From Owenia fusiformis (taxonomy: Eukaryota > Annelida > Polychaeta > Sabellida > Oweniidae), in contig CAIIXF020000008.1 of the NCBI GenBank assembly GCA_903813345.2, positions 2,491,341 through 2,555,340 of the forward strand: a stretch of 64,000 nt of DNA. Reading direction: 5' to 3'. A program made the position numbers and the translations under genes. Positions 1 to 10,900 of this stretch are shown here, one piece after another (within the stretch, counting starts at the first letter, position 1; every line of letters begins with the position of its first letter). Under the pieces are notes generated by a model. That model was not told the origin of the DNA. It was given only the letters and a program-made list of their open reading frames with translations, and searched no databases.

Positions 1-179
1 ATCAAATTTTTGATTTTTTTCAAAGTCATTCCTTATGCTGCATTATTTCTTGCGATGAATCAAATTGTAACTAGATTTAAGCATTCTGTACAAATTGCTA
101 ACTATACCAGGATGGTATGTCAGCATTAAATATTTACCATTTTTCAGATATTTGACTTCTAAAAAATGTAACATCCATC

Positions 180-388
180 CTTTTTCAACAATGGTGGCAG
201 AAGATGGGGATGGAGATCAGCAACAAATCCTATTGCCACATGGCATACGGACAGTTTGCTTGTGGCAGCATGGACGATTGGGAGTTGGTGACAGAAAAGT
301 CATACAATCATGTGTTGTATTAAGAATCAGGCAGACATTCCCAAATCAGAATGGCCAGTATGCTGGGTTCATTTCCCATGAGATGTGA
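180..388 (+). pseudogene. P2RX7 C-terminal-domain-like exon, copy 1 (decayed)
   Basis: The open frame ends in a block resembling the intracellular C-terminal domain of P2X7 receptors, which occurs alone in many multicopy invertebrate proteins. I see WQHGRLGVGDRKVIQSC, then RIRQTFPNQNGQYAGF and a stop. The family pattern is AYRxF..W..G.....R..IPSC...IR..FP...GQYxGF. The upstream part that should read MAYRQF is out of frame here, so the copy is frameshifted. The family link is recall-based and moderately sure; function is presumably lost. Confidence 0.5.
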
Positions 389-940
389 TTGTAATAGCAA
401 AGACCCCAATCATGACACATTGCTTTAAATGAGTATCTTTGAACCATGATCACAATGATACTCGAGGTATGTATCATATTAAGTGTGACAGTTGAACGTG
501 CGGGCTGCGGGGTAAGGTACAACACAAGGGTGTTGTGCAAATTGATATTTTTATTGTTTCAGTAATATCTGCTCTTGTTTCTAGATATCCTCAGGCTTAG
601 ACATGAGTTAATTAGATGTGATTGTAATAGCAAAGACCCTAATTATGACACATTGCTTTAAATGAGCATCTTTGTACCATGATCACTATGATACTCGGGG
701 TGTGTATAAAATTAAGCATGACAGTTAAACTACTGCGGGGCTGCGGGGTAAGGTACTACACAGTAGTGTTGTGCAAATTGATATTTTTATCGCTTCAGTA
801 ATATCTGCTGTTGTTTCTAGATATCCTCAGGCTAAGACATGGATTAGGTAAGCTACTTCTGCTACCTACTCAGCTACTTACTACTTGTACTTATTCACTT
901 ACTCTTTACTCATCAATTTTTCCCAATATTGTGATTTCAG

Positions 941-1230
941 GAAATGGATTTACTTTCCCTTGATCAGAATGTGCTGGCTATTGCCATTATTCTAAGAGGC
1001 CAATTTAGGGCAACGGTGGCAGAAGATGGGAATGGAGATGAAAGACAGGCCTACAGCAACAAATCCTATTGCCACATGGCATACAGACAGTTTGTTTGTG
1101 GCAGCATGGACGATTGGGAGTTGGTGACAGAAAAGTCATACAATCGTGTGTTGTATTAAGAATCAGGCAGACATTCCCAGATCAGAATGGCCAGTATGTT
1201 GGGTTCATTCCCCATGAGATGGGATTATAA
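941..1230 (+). pseudogene. P2RX7 C-terminal-domain-like exon, copy 2 (decayed)
   Basis: This copy follows a good acceptor (gtgatttcag ending at 940). It reads EMDLLSLDQNVLAIAIILRG, then YCHMAYRQFV. After that it loses one base and shifts, so the WQHG...IRQTFP...QYVGF block continues in another frame and ends HEMGL before the stop. The layout (D..VL.. leader, AYRQF, then W.HG, R..I.SC, IR..FP, QYxGF at the extreme C terminus) fits a terminal exon of a P2RX7-C-domain protein. The frameshift makes it a pseudogene unless it is a sequencing error. Confidence 0.55.
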
Positions 1231-1541
1231 TGGCAAAGACCCTTATCATGACACATTACTTTAAATGACTTTGTTTGTACCATGATCACTATGATACACA
1301 GGGTGTGTATAATATTAAGCGTGATAGTTGAACGTGTGGGGTAAGGTACAACACAAGGGTGTTGTGAAAATTGATATTTTTATCGTTTCAGTAATATCTG
1401 CTCTTGTTTCTAGATATCCTCAGGCTTTGCTACCTTCTCAGCTACTTACTACTCATTCACTAATCAGGTACTCACTCAGCTACTTACTCACTACTTACTG
1501 CTTACTCTTAAGTCATCAATTTTTTAATATTGTGATTTCAG

Positions 1542-1819
1542 GAAATGGATTTACTTTGCATTGATCAGAATCTGCTTGCTATTGCCATTATCCTAAGAGG
1601 CCAATTTAGGGCAACAGTGTAAGAAGATTGGAGATGAAAGGCAGGCATAAAGCAACAAATCCTATTGCCACATGGCATACAGACAGTTTGTTTTGTGGCA
1701 GCATGGGCGATGGAGTTGGTGACAGAAAAGTCATACAATCATGTGTTTTATTAAGAATCAGGCAGACATTCCCAGATCAGAATGACCAGTATGTTGGGTT
1801 CATTCCCCATGAGATGTGA
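1542..1819 (+). pseudogene. P2RX7 C-terminal-domain-like exon, copy 3 (decayed)
   Basis: Same organisation as copy 2. The acceptor gatttcag ends at 1541 and the start is again EMDLL. A TAA interrupts where copy 2 reads GNGDER, and further indels follow around 1680-1710, where MAYRQFVLWQHG is readable in one frame and VGDRKVIQSC in another. The end, FPDQNDQYVGFIPHEM then TGA, matches the other copies. All three carry different lesions, so they decayed after the tandem duplication. Confidence 0.55.
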
Positions 1820-1896
1820 TTTTAATAGCAAAGACCCTAATCATAACACATTGCTTTGTGCCATGATCACTACGATACACAGTGATAATACAGGGT

Positions 1897-2398
1897 GTGT
1901 ATCAAATTAAGTGTGACAGTTGAATGTGCCGGGTAAGGTATTACACAAGGGTGTTGTGCAAATTGATATCTTTATTGTTTCAGTAATATCTGGTCTTGTT
2001 TCGAGATATTATTTTAATGCAAATGTCTGTAACAACATTGTAGACAGTGAATTTCATAATTCAACCTACACAAACTCTGAATGTAGTATATGGTAAAACC
2101 TGTGGGTACATTTAACCGAGATAGTGCAACATAAATTCAAGTTGTTCATGTTGTACCTTACTATTACTGCGCATTATACCGTATACTACATTGAGAACTC
2201 GTGAAGGATGAACTATAAGATTAACGGTAAAGTTCAGTGTCTAGGATGTTGTTACAGACATTTACATATACAAATATCAAGAAACTAGATCAGATCTTTC
2301 TGAATCAATAAAAACATCAGTTTGCTCAAATTTCATCAACTTCGTGTTGTACCTTAATCTGCGTGTTCAACTGTCACACTTAATTTGGTACACACATT
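1897..2398. repeat. Long imperfect palindrome (about 500 bp)
   Basis: The left arm begins tgtgtatcaaattaagtgtg near 1899. The right arm, read on the minus strand from about 2396, begins tgtgtgtaccaaattaagtg. Further inside, 'aaatgtctgtaacaacat' near 2020 matches the complement of 2250-2270, and 'aatgtagtatatggta' near 2087 matches the complement of 2178-2195. The centre is near 2145. The outer part of the left arm is the tail of the upstream tandem unit, so the palindrome includes an inverted partial copy of it. Confidence 0.8.
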
Positions 2399-2619
2399 GT
2401 GATATAAGTTATATATCTTATTCTAATGCAGTTTGATAAATGCAAGGCAAAATATTGATTGAAATTGTTCATGTTTTCTACACATATTATGCCAAAGTAC
2501 AAGTTCTGCTTAAAATCAAATTCAAATGTCCTTAAATAATGTGAAAAATACAATGATTGCTTTAAATTAGGTAGCGATAAAATCCCCACAGTCATCTAAT
2601 GACGCAGTGGAAAATGGCT

Positions 2620-3760
2620 GTAAAAAGGCTAAGAAAAATTAAAACTCTCTATGTAGCATAGGGATGAGACCAAATGGATTAAATCCATTATCATGCGTTA
2701 CCATTTGGAATAGAGTCCCCTAACTGTCTGCACTCTATGGATGTGAGGAGTTATGTTGCCGCTTAACTAAGACTCAAATACTGGAAATCGAAAAGGTTCA
2801 AAGATACTTTGCCAAAAGACTTCAAGGATTTCCAAACCATATGTCCAGCTCTGCATCTATTGCAACACTTGGGTTGATAACCATGTAAAATTATTTAGAA
2901 AAAATGAAGTTTTTGTTTTTGGGGATATACCTTATAAATCTGTTCAAAAGCAACTTTTCATGTGCAGAATTAGTAGTTACACTATCAAAACAATATGTCA
3001 TGAAGAACCCAGGCGATTTCTAGCTGATATATATAACATATAATTCAGAAGTATGAATATATTTCAGAAGGTTTTGACAATTGCATGGATACAAATGAAA
3101 AAAAAACCTAAGCAATTATGGAAATTGAGGGAAAATGGTAGTATTTACTATTCTGCTGAACAATTTTATCTTAATCAAATAAGTCAGATAAGAGGATTAG
3201 GCGCTTTTCCGATATTCATCCTAAATTAAATCCCTGTATCCATTACACATTAAGTTAGAAATACCCTGAAAATCTGTGGTCAATAGCACACTTGCTTCAT
3301 CTTTCCTTGATTGAGGAACATGAAACATACGTAACATGTAGAGTATTAATTGTGAATATAGAGATGTCACTAAACATATTTGCTAGACTGTTCATATATA
3401 TGCAATGCGAGAGATGACTTGTCCATAGAAAATCACAAATGTACTTGATGTAACAACATCAACTTCACTCCTTAATGGGGATGAAGAAGTTTTAATTGAA
3501 ATGCTGTTAGGTGGCAATTCTGATGTTCTTACTTATGATGACATGTATATACAATTTATTTTGATGTCCTGTAAGTATGTTAATAGAATGATCAAGTGTT
3601 CAGGAGCTGCTTATAGCATATTTCCATAAGATACTGTATATAAAATACTGATTATAATGTTGTAATGTAAATAATTGCAGAGTGTACATGTTCTTCCTAA
3701 ATAGAATAACATTGTACTCTTCAATGTATGAAGGAATAAAAGTTATACAATACAATGTTA
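2620..3760 (+). mobile_element. Decayed LINE (reverse transcriptase C-terminal region)
   Basis: The plus frame around 2715-2880 reads LYGCEELCCRLTKTQ, IEKVQRYFAKRLQGFPNHMS and ASIATLGLI. This is typical of the segment after the reverse transcriptase domain in jockey/CR1-type LINEs (YGCELW...LT..Q...IEKVQ..FAKRLQG.P). Downstream peptide fragments such as CRVLIVNIEMSLNIF continue in pieces through many stops to about 3650. No catalytic domain is visible, so this is an old 3' fragment. Confidence 0.6.
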
Positions 3761-3764
3761 TTTC

Positions 3765-4185
3765 GGCCATTTTGGTGTTTCCGTCATAAAATCATCCCTG
3801 TAGTATGAACTGTAACATGGATCGATTTCAAATTTTCAGATATGATTCTTTGTATGCAAATATTGAATTGATTAGTTTTTGGGCAATCGGGATAAATTAT
3901 AAGACAGCCATTTTGGGTTTTTCAGTTCAAAAAATCTTGTCTGTTAGGTCTTGTTTTCACGTTTTCAGGAAAATCAATTTAGGGAATGATCAAATTTTCA
4001 GGAATGATTCTTTGTATGAAAATCTCAACTGAATATCTTTTGGTCATTCTTGGTAAAGGGTAAGGTGGCCATGTTTTCTTTTCCGCTGATAAGTATTTGA
4101 CATTCAGAATGAAAAATTTATATAGGATTGCCCATTGGTGGGGACATGTTTTACACTTTTGTGTTCTCAATATTGAATGCAATTG
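3765..4185. repeat. Dispersed repeat, copy A
   Basis: It shares scattered blocks with 9560-9890. Examples are 'cccattggtggggacatgtt' near 4130 versus 'cccattagtggggacatgtt' near 9841, and 'gattctttgtatgcaaat' near 3842 versus a similar block near 9660. Internally, 'tttcaggaatgattctttg' (near 3995) repeats the 3836 block, so the element itself contains short tandem units. No coding content is visible. It is probably a SINE- or MITE-like family. Confidence 0.6.
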
Positions 4186-4763
4186 TTACATATAATTTTA
4201 ATTTAGCCCAAGGTCACGTGTTCTCAAAAGTATTCATTATCATTTTTTCATATTTTTCCTTGGATTTTTGGATATTTTATAGATATCTTATAGTTATCAT
4301 GGTACAGAAATGACATATGTTATAAACATGACATATTTTTATCCTTCATGATGATATCCTCTCAAACGCCCATAGAAAGACATTTAGTCATCCTTATATT
4401 ATCTCTCTGTAGATATTATCTTTGTATAATGTAATATGTCATTTGCAGTTTATCGCAAGTGTCATGAATTAAAAATAAATAAATTGAGTATTGTATTTTC
4501 ACTTACTTTATTATGTACTTTTTATCGAATTTGTGCAAAAGCATTTACATATGTAGTTATTCATCATATCAAGTATTGTCACTTAGTGTGAATCGTCAAT
4601 TAGGAAACAACAATAGTTTTAAAAAATACTATGAACAGGATTTTTAATTGTTCAACAGAACACTTTTAATGTAAGTAGAACCTGTGTAAGCTGAAGACCC
4701 TTGGGACCACAAAAGTAGTCTGGAATACAAGACATCATTGACGAAGATAGTACAAACTCTTTT

Positions 4764-5514
4764 ATGTCAAGTAGGAACGACAAACAAGAGCTTGGAGAAG
4801 AAGATGCTTCTTGTGGTTTTATGAGGAATTTTACTTATATGAAAAGCAGAAACAACAAAAAACAATTCGGAGGAAATGGTGCTTCTTGTGTTGAGGGTGA
4901 AAGTCATGAAAGTGGAGAGAATCAAGATTTTGAATCTATAGAAAGTTGTTTGTACAATGGAACAATAATACAGGATCCAAAACACAAGAAGATATGGATG
5001 TGCGCAGTTGAGACAGGGGTAGGCTTGGATGGAAAATTTAAACACATTTACAATAAATACCAACCTTCTCTAATGCCAAAAAATGGTTTCCAACTATTGC
5101 TAGCACTTGTTATATCACAGGGATGAACCCAATGTCAGAAGAATAATTGAATGTACAATACCCAAGATGAGAAAATCCTTGATAGGATTAAGGCAAGAAG
5201 CTACATATTGTCACAATAGTAAGGTTATAAAAGAAAAAGAAGGAGAGCTTATAGTTACACGGAGAATGGATATTCTTGATGTAGAAGAACTAGGGCCTTG
5301 TCCATATTGCAAAGCAATCATGAAGAAATCATCACTGGTACGTCATCAGAAGTCCTGCCAAAAGAATTAGAATGATGAACTGAGTAAATCTCTAGTTACA
5401 GTCTACACTGATGTTCAATCAATACCATGAATAAGCAGAAGTTGCAAGAATTCTCTTGGAACTCCGAAGAATGAATCCAGAACCAAAAACCCTCATGAAT
5501 TATTTCGACCCCTA
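4764..5514 (+). pseudogene. Frameshifted multicopy zinc-finger gene (recombinase-element-like)
   Basis: Two overlapping open frames (4764-5126 and 5107-5370) and a third piece (5437-5514) form one broken protein. The middle piece has YCHNSKVIKEKEGELIVTRR followed by a finger of the type CPYCKAIMKKSSLVRHQKSC (C-x2-C...H-x4-C). The third reads EVARILLELRRMNPEPKTL. From memory, this order (HN.KV....G.LIV.RR, C2HC finger, LARLLL..R, then a helical domain) recurs in multicopy mollusc and fish proteins linked to tyrosine-recombinase (Crypton-like) elements. No catalytic part is visible. At least two frame changes and internal stops make it a pseudogene. Confidence 0.45.
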
Positions 5515-6805
5515 ACATATAGAACTACTATAGAACAAAGTAAACATCTTCAATTGCTATGCAATGGGTTTTAAAAGAAAACTCAATCAGAGTTCCAGCT
5601 AACAAAAAGATTTCAAATGAATGCCAAGCCTATTTTTACGGGATGGGTATGCATGTTTAATCTTAACACTCTGTTATTTCTTTTATAAGATTATCTATTA
5701 TTAAGATTATCTATAAAAGAATCTTAAGTTTTTCATTTTTAACCTAAGCAAGGGCTAAAGCTCATAACGTAAGTAATACATACATTTTGCTTTGGCGAAT
5801 TTGGATCATTGCAAAGAATCACCAATTCATGTCTCTAATTTAGAGATACACCATAAAATCTGAAATATCATATTGTATTGTTTTCATAATTTATGCCGCT
5901 GATACCAAATGCTAAAATTGGTGTAAATTCTGATATCTCCAATGTCTTTCGTTCATTATCTGCAAATCAAGCTTAGAGTTGATGGTAAATATATTATTGC
6001 GACATATACAGATTAAGGAAATTAATTGGTTTGTTGGGATTTGCTCTGTGGAATTGCCATTTTCTAGTATTATATTTGTTTGGATTTGCTGATTTCTAGT
6101 TTGCTTTTTTTACAGAATGTCTATGGAGTGGCTCACTCAACTTTCATTGAAACGAGAGAAACGAAGCTGACCAACCATGGGGTTAGTGGAAACATTTGCC
6201 AGGTTAACAATACAGAAATACCCTCTTCTGATAGTAGAGAAGGAAGGCAAACCATTACATGTTAGTTTCCATCCCTACTGCAGATTTTATGCACAGCTAA
6301 TTACATACTAAGAATAACAAGTAAATTCATTCTGTGACAAAAACATCGTACAATAAACAAAAGGAAAAAATGAACTGACTTGGCAATTCTTAGAATATCA
6401 TCAAAATTATGTTGCAAAAATCAAAATGGAAGGCACTATTAATTTCATTGTCATAAAAAACACTTTTGACTAAACATCCAAGTATTTTATCAATTTGTTT
6501 AAAATTGTACAAGATGATTAATGTGTTAGTCAACAAATTATTCTCAAATTTCAGCATGGCTACATCAATTGATAAAAAATTAAGGTTTGACCCTTGTTCA
6601 ATTCATATATACAAATATTGTAATAGTATATTTCCCAGTTTTAGGATGACCTTTTTCCAAAAAATGAAGAGGTTCCTCTACAATACATGCTGCTGGGTAA
6701 ATAACATGGCAACCATTACGCTCTTCAAAGTCACTTTTAATCAATTTGTGTCTTAATTTTTTGCTATACATGCTCTGCCATGTTCATTAACCCTTACACG
6801 GTTAT

Positions 6806-6819
6806 GGGGGGGGGGGGGG
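6806..6819. repeat. Poly-G run (14 G)
   Basis: Fourteen consecutive G residues lie in otherwise AT-rich sequence. No gene is recognisable from about 5.6 to 7.5 kb. Confidence 0.9.
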
Positions 6820-7373
6820 TCAAACTGTTTAAGTGGTTTATCTTATGACCTGAAATTTTCTGGCTTTTCTTAATACTGAATAAAACATGTTTTAGTGAAA
6901 AAACGGTGACTTTACCTACCGAAAAACCCTTCTTCTGTTCTTGGAATATGAAATTCTTCAATATTAATGGCTCAATATAGATCTGCCACCCCCCTCCTAA
7001 CCATCGGTGTAGTTCTCTATAGCCTAACCGTTTAAGGCTTAATGTACTATTGATCATGATGTGTGCAACAATTTTCGCATGCTATTGCCTTGTTAAATCA
7101 AACTGACAATATATATTATCAAACTTTTGATCATCAATGCAGTCTTTTTAAATCACATCTTTCTGTATTTACCCCTTAAACAGTTAAAGGCTATAGATGA
7201 GAAATACAAAAATGGTAAGGGAGGGGGGATCTCTGAAACAAACAAACAATCATAGTAGGGTGTATAAGCAGATTACGTATCATTGGAAAGGTTATCCTAT
7301 TCCCAGTATTTTGAGCTTACATGATTATCCCACCGAACGAAGTTTATGGGGAATATAGCAAAGCCTTCCGTCT

Positions 7374-7429
7374 GTTAATGTGTCCGCACAATAAGTCATA
7401 TGTTAATGTGTCCGCACAATAAGTCATAT
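7374..7429. repeat. Perfect 28-bp tandem duplication
   Basis: A 28-bp unit beginning gttaatgtgtccgcacaata is present twice head to tail without mismatch. It follows 'accgaacgaagtttatgggg', similar to the end of the repeat family at 46.4-47.3 kb. Confidence 0.9.
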
Positions 7430-7566
7430 ACCGGTTGACAGATTTGATTCTTATACAGAAGTTTCACATCAAAAGACAAACTATGAAAAAAGGTATCAAA
7501 AAACTCCTTAAAGGGTTATTAATCATTTTTTGCAATTTGTCATTCTCTTTTATCTATCATTTCCAG

Positions 7567-7652
7567 GTGCCAAACTAGCTCTAGGGATTACCTTACTACA
7601 GGAGATGTACCTCAAGGGGGGTGACTCTGATGCCATTCTCTTTACGTATGAA
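7567..7652 (+). CDS. Candidate coding exon, unidentified protein
   Basis: An open block of 28 codons (AKLALGITLLQEMYLKGGDS, then DAILFTYE) lies between a good acceptor (tttccag) and a strong donor (gtaagt). Only this frame is open. The exon ends in phase 0, whereas the next exon at 7934 is open in the frame that needs one carried-over base. Either an exon is missing, or there is a frameshift near 7980, or the two do not belong together. I do not recognise the protein. Confidence 0.35.
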
Positions 7653-7933
7653 GTAAGTTTACTATATGCACACTCAGGGTATTTCATAATTGAACTCAAA
7701 ACCAATTAAACCAAATTACCATTTTTTTCTAAAGCCATAAAGGAAGTTTTAGAAAGTAAAGATTATGATTCCTTTAGTTGTAAGAGATTTAATTGTTAAA
7801 GATGACATAGCTGGAGGGTCATTCCACATAATTTTGTCTTTTGTAATTTGACAAATCATAATGCTCCGCTTGATCTATGAAATTAATTAATTGTGTAAAT
7901 AAAAGCTCACTCCAATCTGTAATCTTATTCCAG

Positions 7934-10900
7934 GACCAGTCCAAGGACTTAATTTATTTTCGAGCAAGCGGCCAATTGTAATCTTCAAAAAGGAGGAAAG
8001 CGAATGGAACGAGGAAGCTACTTTGTGTTACAAAAGTGGACCAATTGTGCAAGGTAGTCTTAAAGAGATAATGCTTTGTCTCATGGGGGTACATTACATT
8101 GATAACCTCACACATAAAAACGCTGGACTCCTTTATATCCAAGACAAGGTTTTGCAAGACAGGATGCACTCAAATGATCGAAAGATTCTGGATAAAACTC
8201 TGAAAAAAATTCAGCAGAAACTGACTATGAGTGAGTGATAGATTTAATAATACAATTTGTAGTTACTTTGATGGAATGTCAAGGTAACAAAATGGATGAA
8301 CTTCCTGGCTACAAGTTTTGTTTCTCAAATTAAGGTGTCATAGTACTTGACAAAACAGAAAGTGACAAAACCATGTTGGATTTTGACAATTTTTTGTACC
8401 AGATACTGTAACCTTTCAGCCCTCTGATATTGTGACTGAAAAATAGCTTAATGTAGCACCTTAGGAAAGGTCGCTGAACAAACCATTTTTAAAGATGATA
8501 AACAATTTTGTTACCACATTTCTACAGGGTGGGCCAATAAAAACTGGAACATTTTTCTATTCATTCTATTGTCTTTAATTTTGTAGTTCCCGTTTTAAGT
8601 TATTTTTATTCAACATCAATACCGAAAACATCCCTATGACTCCTGGTTCAAAAGCTTGCCTATTTTTTTCAAAATGACCGCCATTTTTGTCTCAAGAAAT
8701 TCACTTTTGGAGCATTTGCTAGCTTTATAAATAATTTCACATGCCCTGCATTGTAAAAAGCCATGTCTCGCAAAATTCACTTTTGGACCATTCACTTTAA
8801 AGCCTGTGTCGATAGGATTGCTGTTTTAAGTATGACTCCAGGTACAAAAGCTTGTCTATTTTTTCAAAATGGCCGCCATTTTTGTCTCACGAAATTCACT
8901 TTTGGACCATTTACTAGCTTTATAAATAATTTCAGATGCCCTGCATTGTAGAAAGTCATGTCACTGTAAAGAGTAGTATCAAATAATTTTGTTACAAAAA
9001 ATCTGCAAAAAATGATATCCGTTTTTTTTTTATTTTCAGCCATTTTAGTTAACATTGATTTGTCCATCTTTCTCTCAGTCAGTCCAAAATAGTGGCAAGT
9101 TTAAAAGCCTCTGTCGATAGGATTCCCATTTTAAGTTATTTTTGTTCAACATAAATATAGAAAACCTCCCTCTGACTCCTGATTCAAAAGCTCGCCCATT
9201 TTCAAAATGGCCACCATTTTTGTCTCACAAAATTAACTTTTGGATTATTTGCTAGCTTTATAAACAATATCAGGTGTCCAGCATTGTAAAAAGCCATGTC
9301 ACTGTAAAGATGCCTTATGCCTTGTGAGTACATTTAGATGTGGTAGTAAAAAGTTTGACTTGATATCTATACTTCCTGTCAGTCAGCCATTTTGAAGTCA
9401 AATGCTAAAATCCTTGTCTGTAAAAACGCTTCACAATATAGTTTTTAAACATTAACATCTTCTTTTTCTTTAACTCACGTCATTCTTGATCTGATTAGTT
9501 TTTGGGCATAATGGCTCAGTCATGGCAGCCATTTTGAATGTCTCAGGAAAAGTCATTAAAGCGATAATACTTTGTGCCATATTAATATGGTGTTTAAAGT
9601 CTTGTTTACACATTTACATGGGAACTGTTTGACGGATCAATTTCAAATGTTCATGGATGCTTCTTAGTATGCAAATCTTGAACTGAATTGTTATTGGGCA
9701 TTCTGGGTAATTGTTAAGGCGGCCATTTAGTATGTTTCGTCCTGAAAATCTCGAACTGATTTTGACAAACAACTTTGTCTCTCCAACAGTATACTGATCA
9801 GTGATGGTTGCAATCAGGATGAAAAAATTCTATTATGATCACCCATTAGTGGGGACATGTTGTACTTGTTTGTGTCCTTGTGCAACATTGATGTTCCTTC
9901 AAAGTAACTACATGTATTTGTGAACAGTGAAAGTGCTAGTTAGAGGTTGTGTTAAAACATATTCCATGTATCCACTGGTCAGTCGCATAGATATTGACCA
10001 GAGTGGTATTTATATATAGTACAGAGTGTCTCAAAAAAATGTTACACTTACACAAAGTTCAATATCTTTCATAATTTTGAATTTTCCCCTAAATATACTT
10101 TGGATATCAAAAGACAAATCTTTCTCGAATAATTTGACACCATCAAATTCAAAATCTGTACTTGATTGACTCCACAGGACAGCTTTTAGTGTCCCATAGT
10201 AAAATCTGACTTGCGCCAATTTCTAAGTGATTGGATGGACCAAATGACAAAAGATGAACAGTTTCTTTAACATTTAACTTTCTTCTGAGCAGAAGCTTGA
10301 CCTTTAACTGAGTCATTCTGTAATTTTACTATTTTTCTTACATATGGTCATTAGGTCTATCCACATAAACATGTGGTCCCCTCAACATGTTCAATGTGAA
10401 AGCAAATCTGAGGTACCCTTGCCCATGCGAACATGCATTGTAATATCACACTGATTCCATCAATTATTTTTGTAGAAGTTCATTTAGGTTAGTTTGTGAT
10501 GCTGTAAAGCGCTTTCAGAGGCCCTTCAAAAAATCAAGGGTGTAAAGTGGGATGACCCTGGTGGCCAATCAAATGGGTAATTGAATGCTATCTTCTGATT
10601 TCCAAACAGTTCTACCAAATGATCTGCCACAGGCCTTTGCACTATCCTGTTGCCATCATACGTAACAAAATTGTACCTTTGACAATGAAATGTTGTATTC
10701 TATCCAGGAAAGAAACAACTGAATCATTGATCATATCAAAATATCACTGTTCACAGCATTCACACCAAAAAAGAATTTACCACCGCATGTCCAACCACTG
10801 AGAAGTTGGCGCAAATCAGATTTCACATGCGTCTATAAAATTAGTCCTGTGCAGCCAATCATGGACGGATTTTGAATCAGATGGTGTGGATTTATTCGAA

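Larger units (their letters stand above)
1..2010 (+). repeat. Tandem array, about 600-bp unit, about 3 diverged copies
   Basis: A block of about 600 bp recurs. The segment with the 'gcagaagatgggg' core starts near 196, 1018 and 1618. The segment holding 'tttcagtaatatctg' and 'ctagatatcctcagg' starts near 542, 780, 1373 and 1963. Spacing is about 590-600 bp, with one extra partial duplication of about 238 bp between 542 and 780. Each unit carries a polypyrimidine-AG acceptor followed by a decayed coding block (listed separately). Copies differ by point changes and small indels, so the array is old. The window starts inside it. Confidence 0.8.

Noticed and set aside
6117-6265. Possible exon after a tttttttacag acceptor
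   Set aside because: Two different frames look equally protein-like and neither joins in phase with a neighbour. Not enough to call.
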